Made by a program: the position numbers and the translations under genes. This document shows, in pieces, positions 6,047 to 6,251 of a stretch of DNA of 6,251 bases. Below the pieces are notes generated by a model. The model ran no database searches and was not told where the DNA came from. It was given only the letters and a program-made list of their open reading frames with translations. The stretch's first letter is position 1. Each line of letters begins with the position of its first letter. This stretch comes from Oscillospiraceae bacterium. Its GTDB lineage: Bacteria; Bacillota; Clostridia; Oscillospirales; Ruminococcaceae. The DNA is taken from positions 1 through 6,251 of the forward strand of contig JAGBFZ010000152.1 in the NCBI GenBank assembly GCA_018110855.1, written 5' to 3'.

Positions 6047-6087
6047 AATAGTGGTTTGGTATTGTTTATATATACTAAAAATAAATT

Positions 6088-6094
6088 TAAGGAG
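6088..6094 (+). promoter_or_regulatory. Ribosome binding site for tpiA
   Basis: TAAGGAG lies 9 bases before the ATG at 6104, a strong site that fixes the start. Confidence 0.85.
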
Positions 6095-6103
6095 TTTTAA
6101 ACC

Positions 6104-6251
6104 ATGAACAAGAATCTTAGAAAAGCAATCATTGCAGGTAACTGGAAGATGAACAAGACCCGTCCCGAGGCTAAGGAGCTTCTCGAAGCTATCAAGCCTC
6201 TCGTTGCAAATGCAGAGGGCAAGGTCGAGGTCATTGCATGCGTTCCCTTTA
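6104..6251 (+). CDS. tpiA: Triosephosphate isomerase, N-terminal part (cut by window end)
   Basis: The visible 49 residues open with [13 protein letters not shown] (7-19), the signature first strand of triosephosphate isomerase, which interconverts dihydroxyacetone phosphate and glyceraldehyde 3-phosphate in glycolysis. N13 and K15 are the expected substrate-binding and catalytic residues, and VEVIACVPF (41-49) matches the second strand. Codons are strongly biased (AAG, CTT/CTC, GTT/GTC), as in a highly expressed gene. It has its own promoter and strong ribosome site, so it is a separate transcription unit from the operon upstream. About 200 residues lie beyond the window, and neighbours on that side are not visible. 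Confidence 0.96.
   Translation, partial: MNKNLRKAIIAGNWKMNKTRPEAKELLEAIKPLVANAEGKVEVIACVPF

Noticed and set aside
6071..6076. TATACT as a second -10 box for tpiA
   Set aside because: No -35-like hexamer lies 16-18 bases upstream, and the promoter at 6018-6046 is far better.

Overview
The window looks like ordinary chromosome from a low-to-mid GC Gram-positive bacterium, most likely a Clostridia member of the Ruminococcus/Oscillospiraceae type. The reasons are strong Shine-Dalgarno sites (AAAGGA, AAAGGAGG, TAAGGAG), sigma-A promoters with TGn-extended -10 boxes, tight gene packing on one strand, and a thymidylate-kinase-like protein and stand-alone DUF2156 protein of a kind I associate with Clostridia. 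The genus is an inference from sequence style, not a match. I see no phage, insertion sequence, CRISPR array, tRNA or rRNA.

Layout: positions 1-36 may be the tail of an upstream gene, followed by an intrinsic terminator (53-91) and a good promoter (123-151). This promoter probably drives a six-gene operon, all on the plus strand: a thymidylate kinase-family nucleotide kinase (215-892), a DUF2156 / lysyl-PG-synthase C-terminal-domain protein (892-1776), a DJ-1/PfpI-family protein (1796-2338), 5-formyltetrahydrofolate cyclo-ligase (2326-2955), the endolytic transglycosylase MltG (2957-4327) and a U32-family protein of the tRNA-hydroxylation type (4352-5581). Junctions are a 1-bp overlap, a 19-bp gap, a 13-bp overlap, a 1-bp gap and a 24-bp gap. 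A strong hairpin terminator (5583-5626) ends the operon.

The terminator's 3' arm also carries the Shine-Dalgarno sequence of a small membrane-anchored protein (5627-5959). That protein is of unknown function and resembles the first beta-alpha-beta unit of a family-2 glycosyltransferase. After a 144-bp intergenic region with its own near-consensus promoter comes the start of triosephosphate isomerase (6104 onward, cut by the window edge).

How the genes work together: the operon mixes nucleotide and one-carbon metabolism (kinase, folate cyclo-ligase), protein/metabolite quality control (DJ-1), cell-wall synthesis (MltG) and probable tRNA wobble modification (U32). This is a housekeeping cluster rather than a single pathway. 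The MltG-U32 adjacency recalls the Bacillus subtilis order yrrL-yrrM-yrrN-yrrO, without yrrM and with only one U32 gene. I found no convincing new multi-gene system. The most unusual items are the small GT-A-like membrane protein, the terminator/Shine-Dalgarno overlap, the Asp-to-Ser change in the kinase DR(Y) motif and the very acidic N-terminal extension of MltG.
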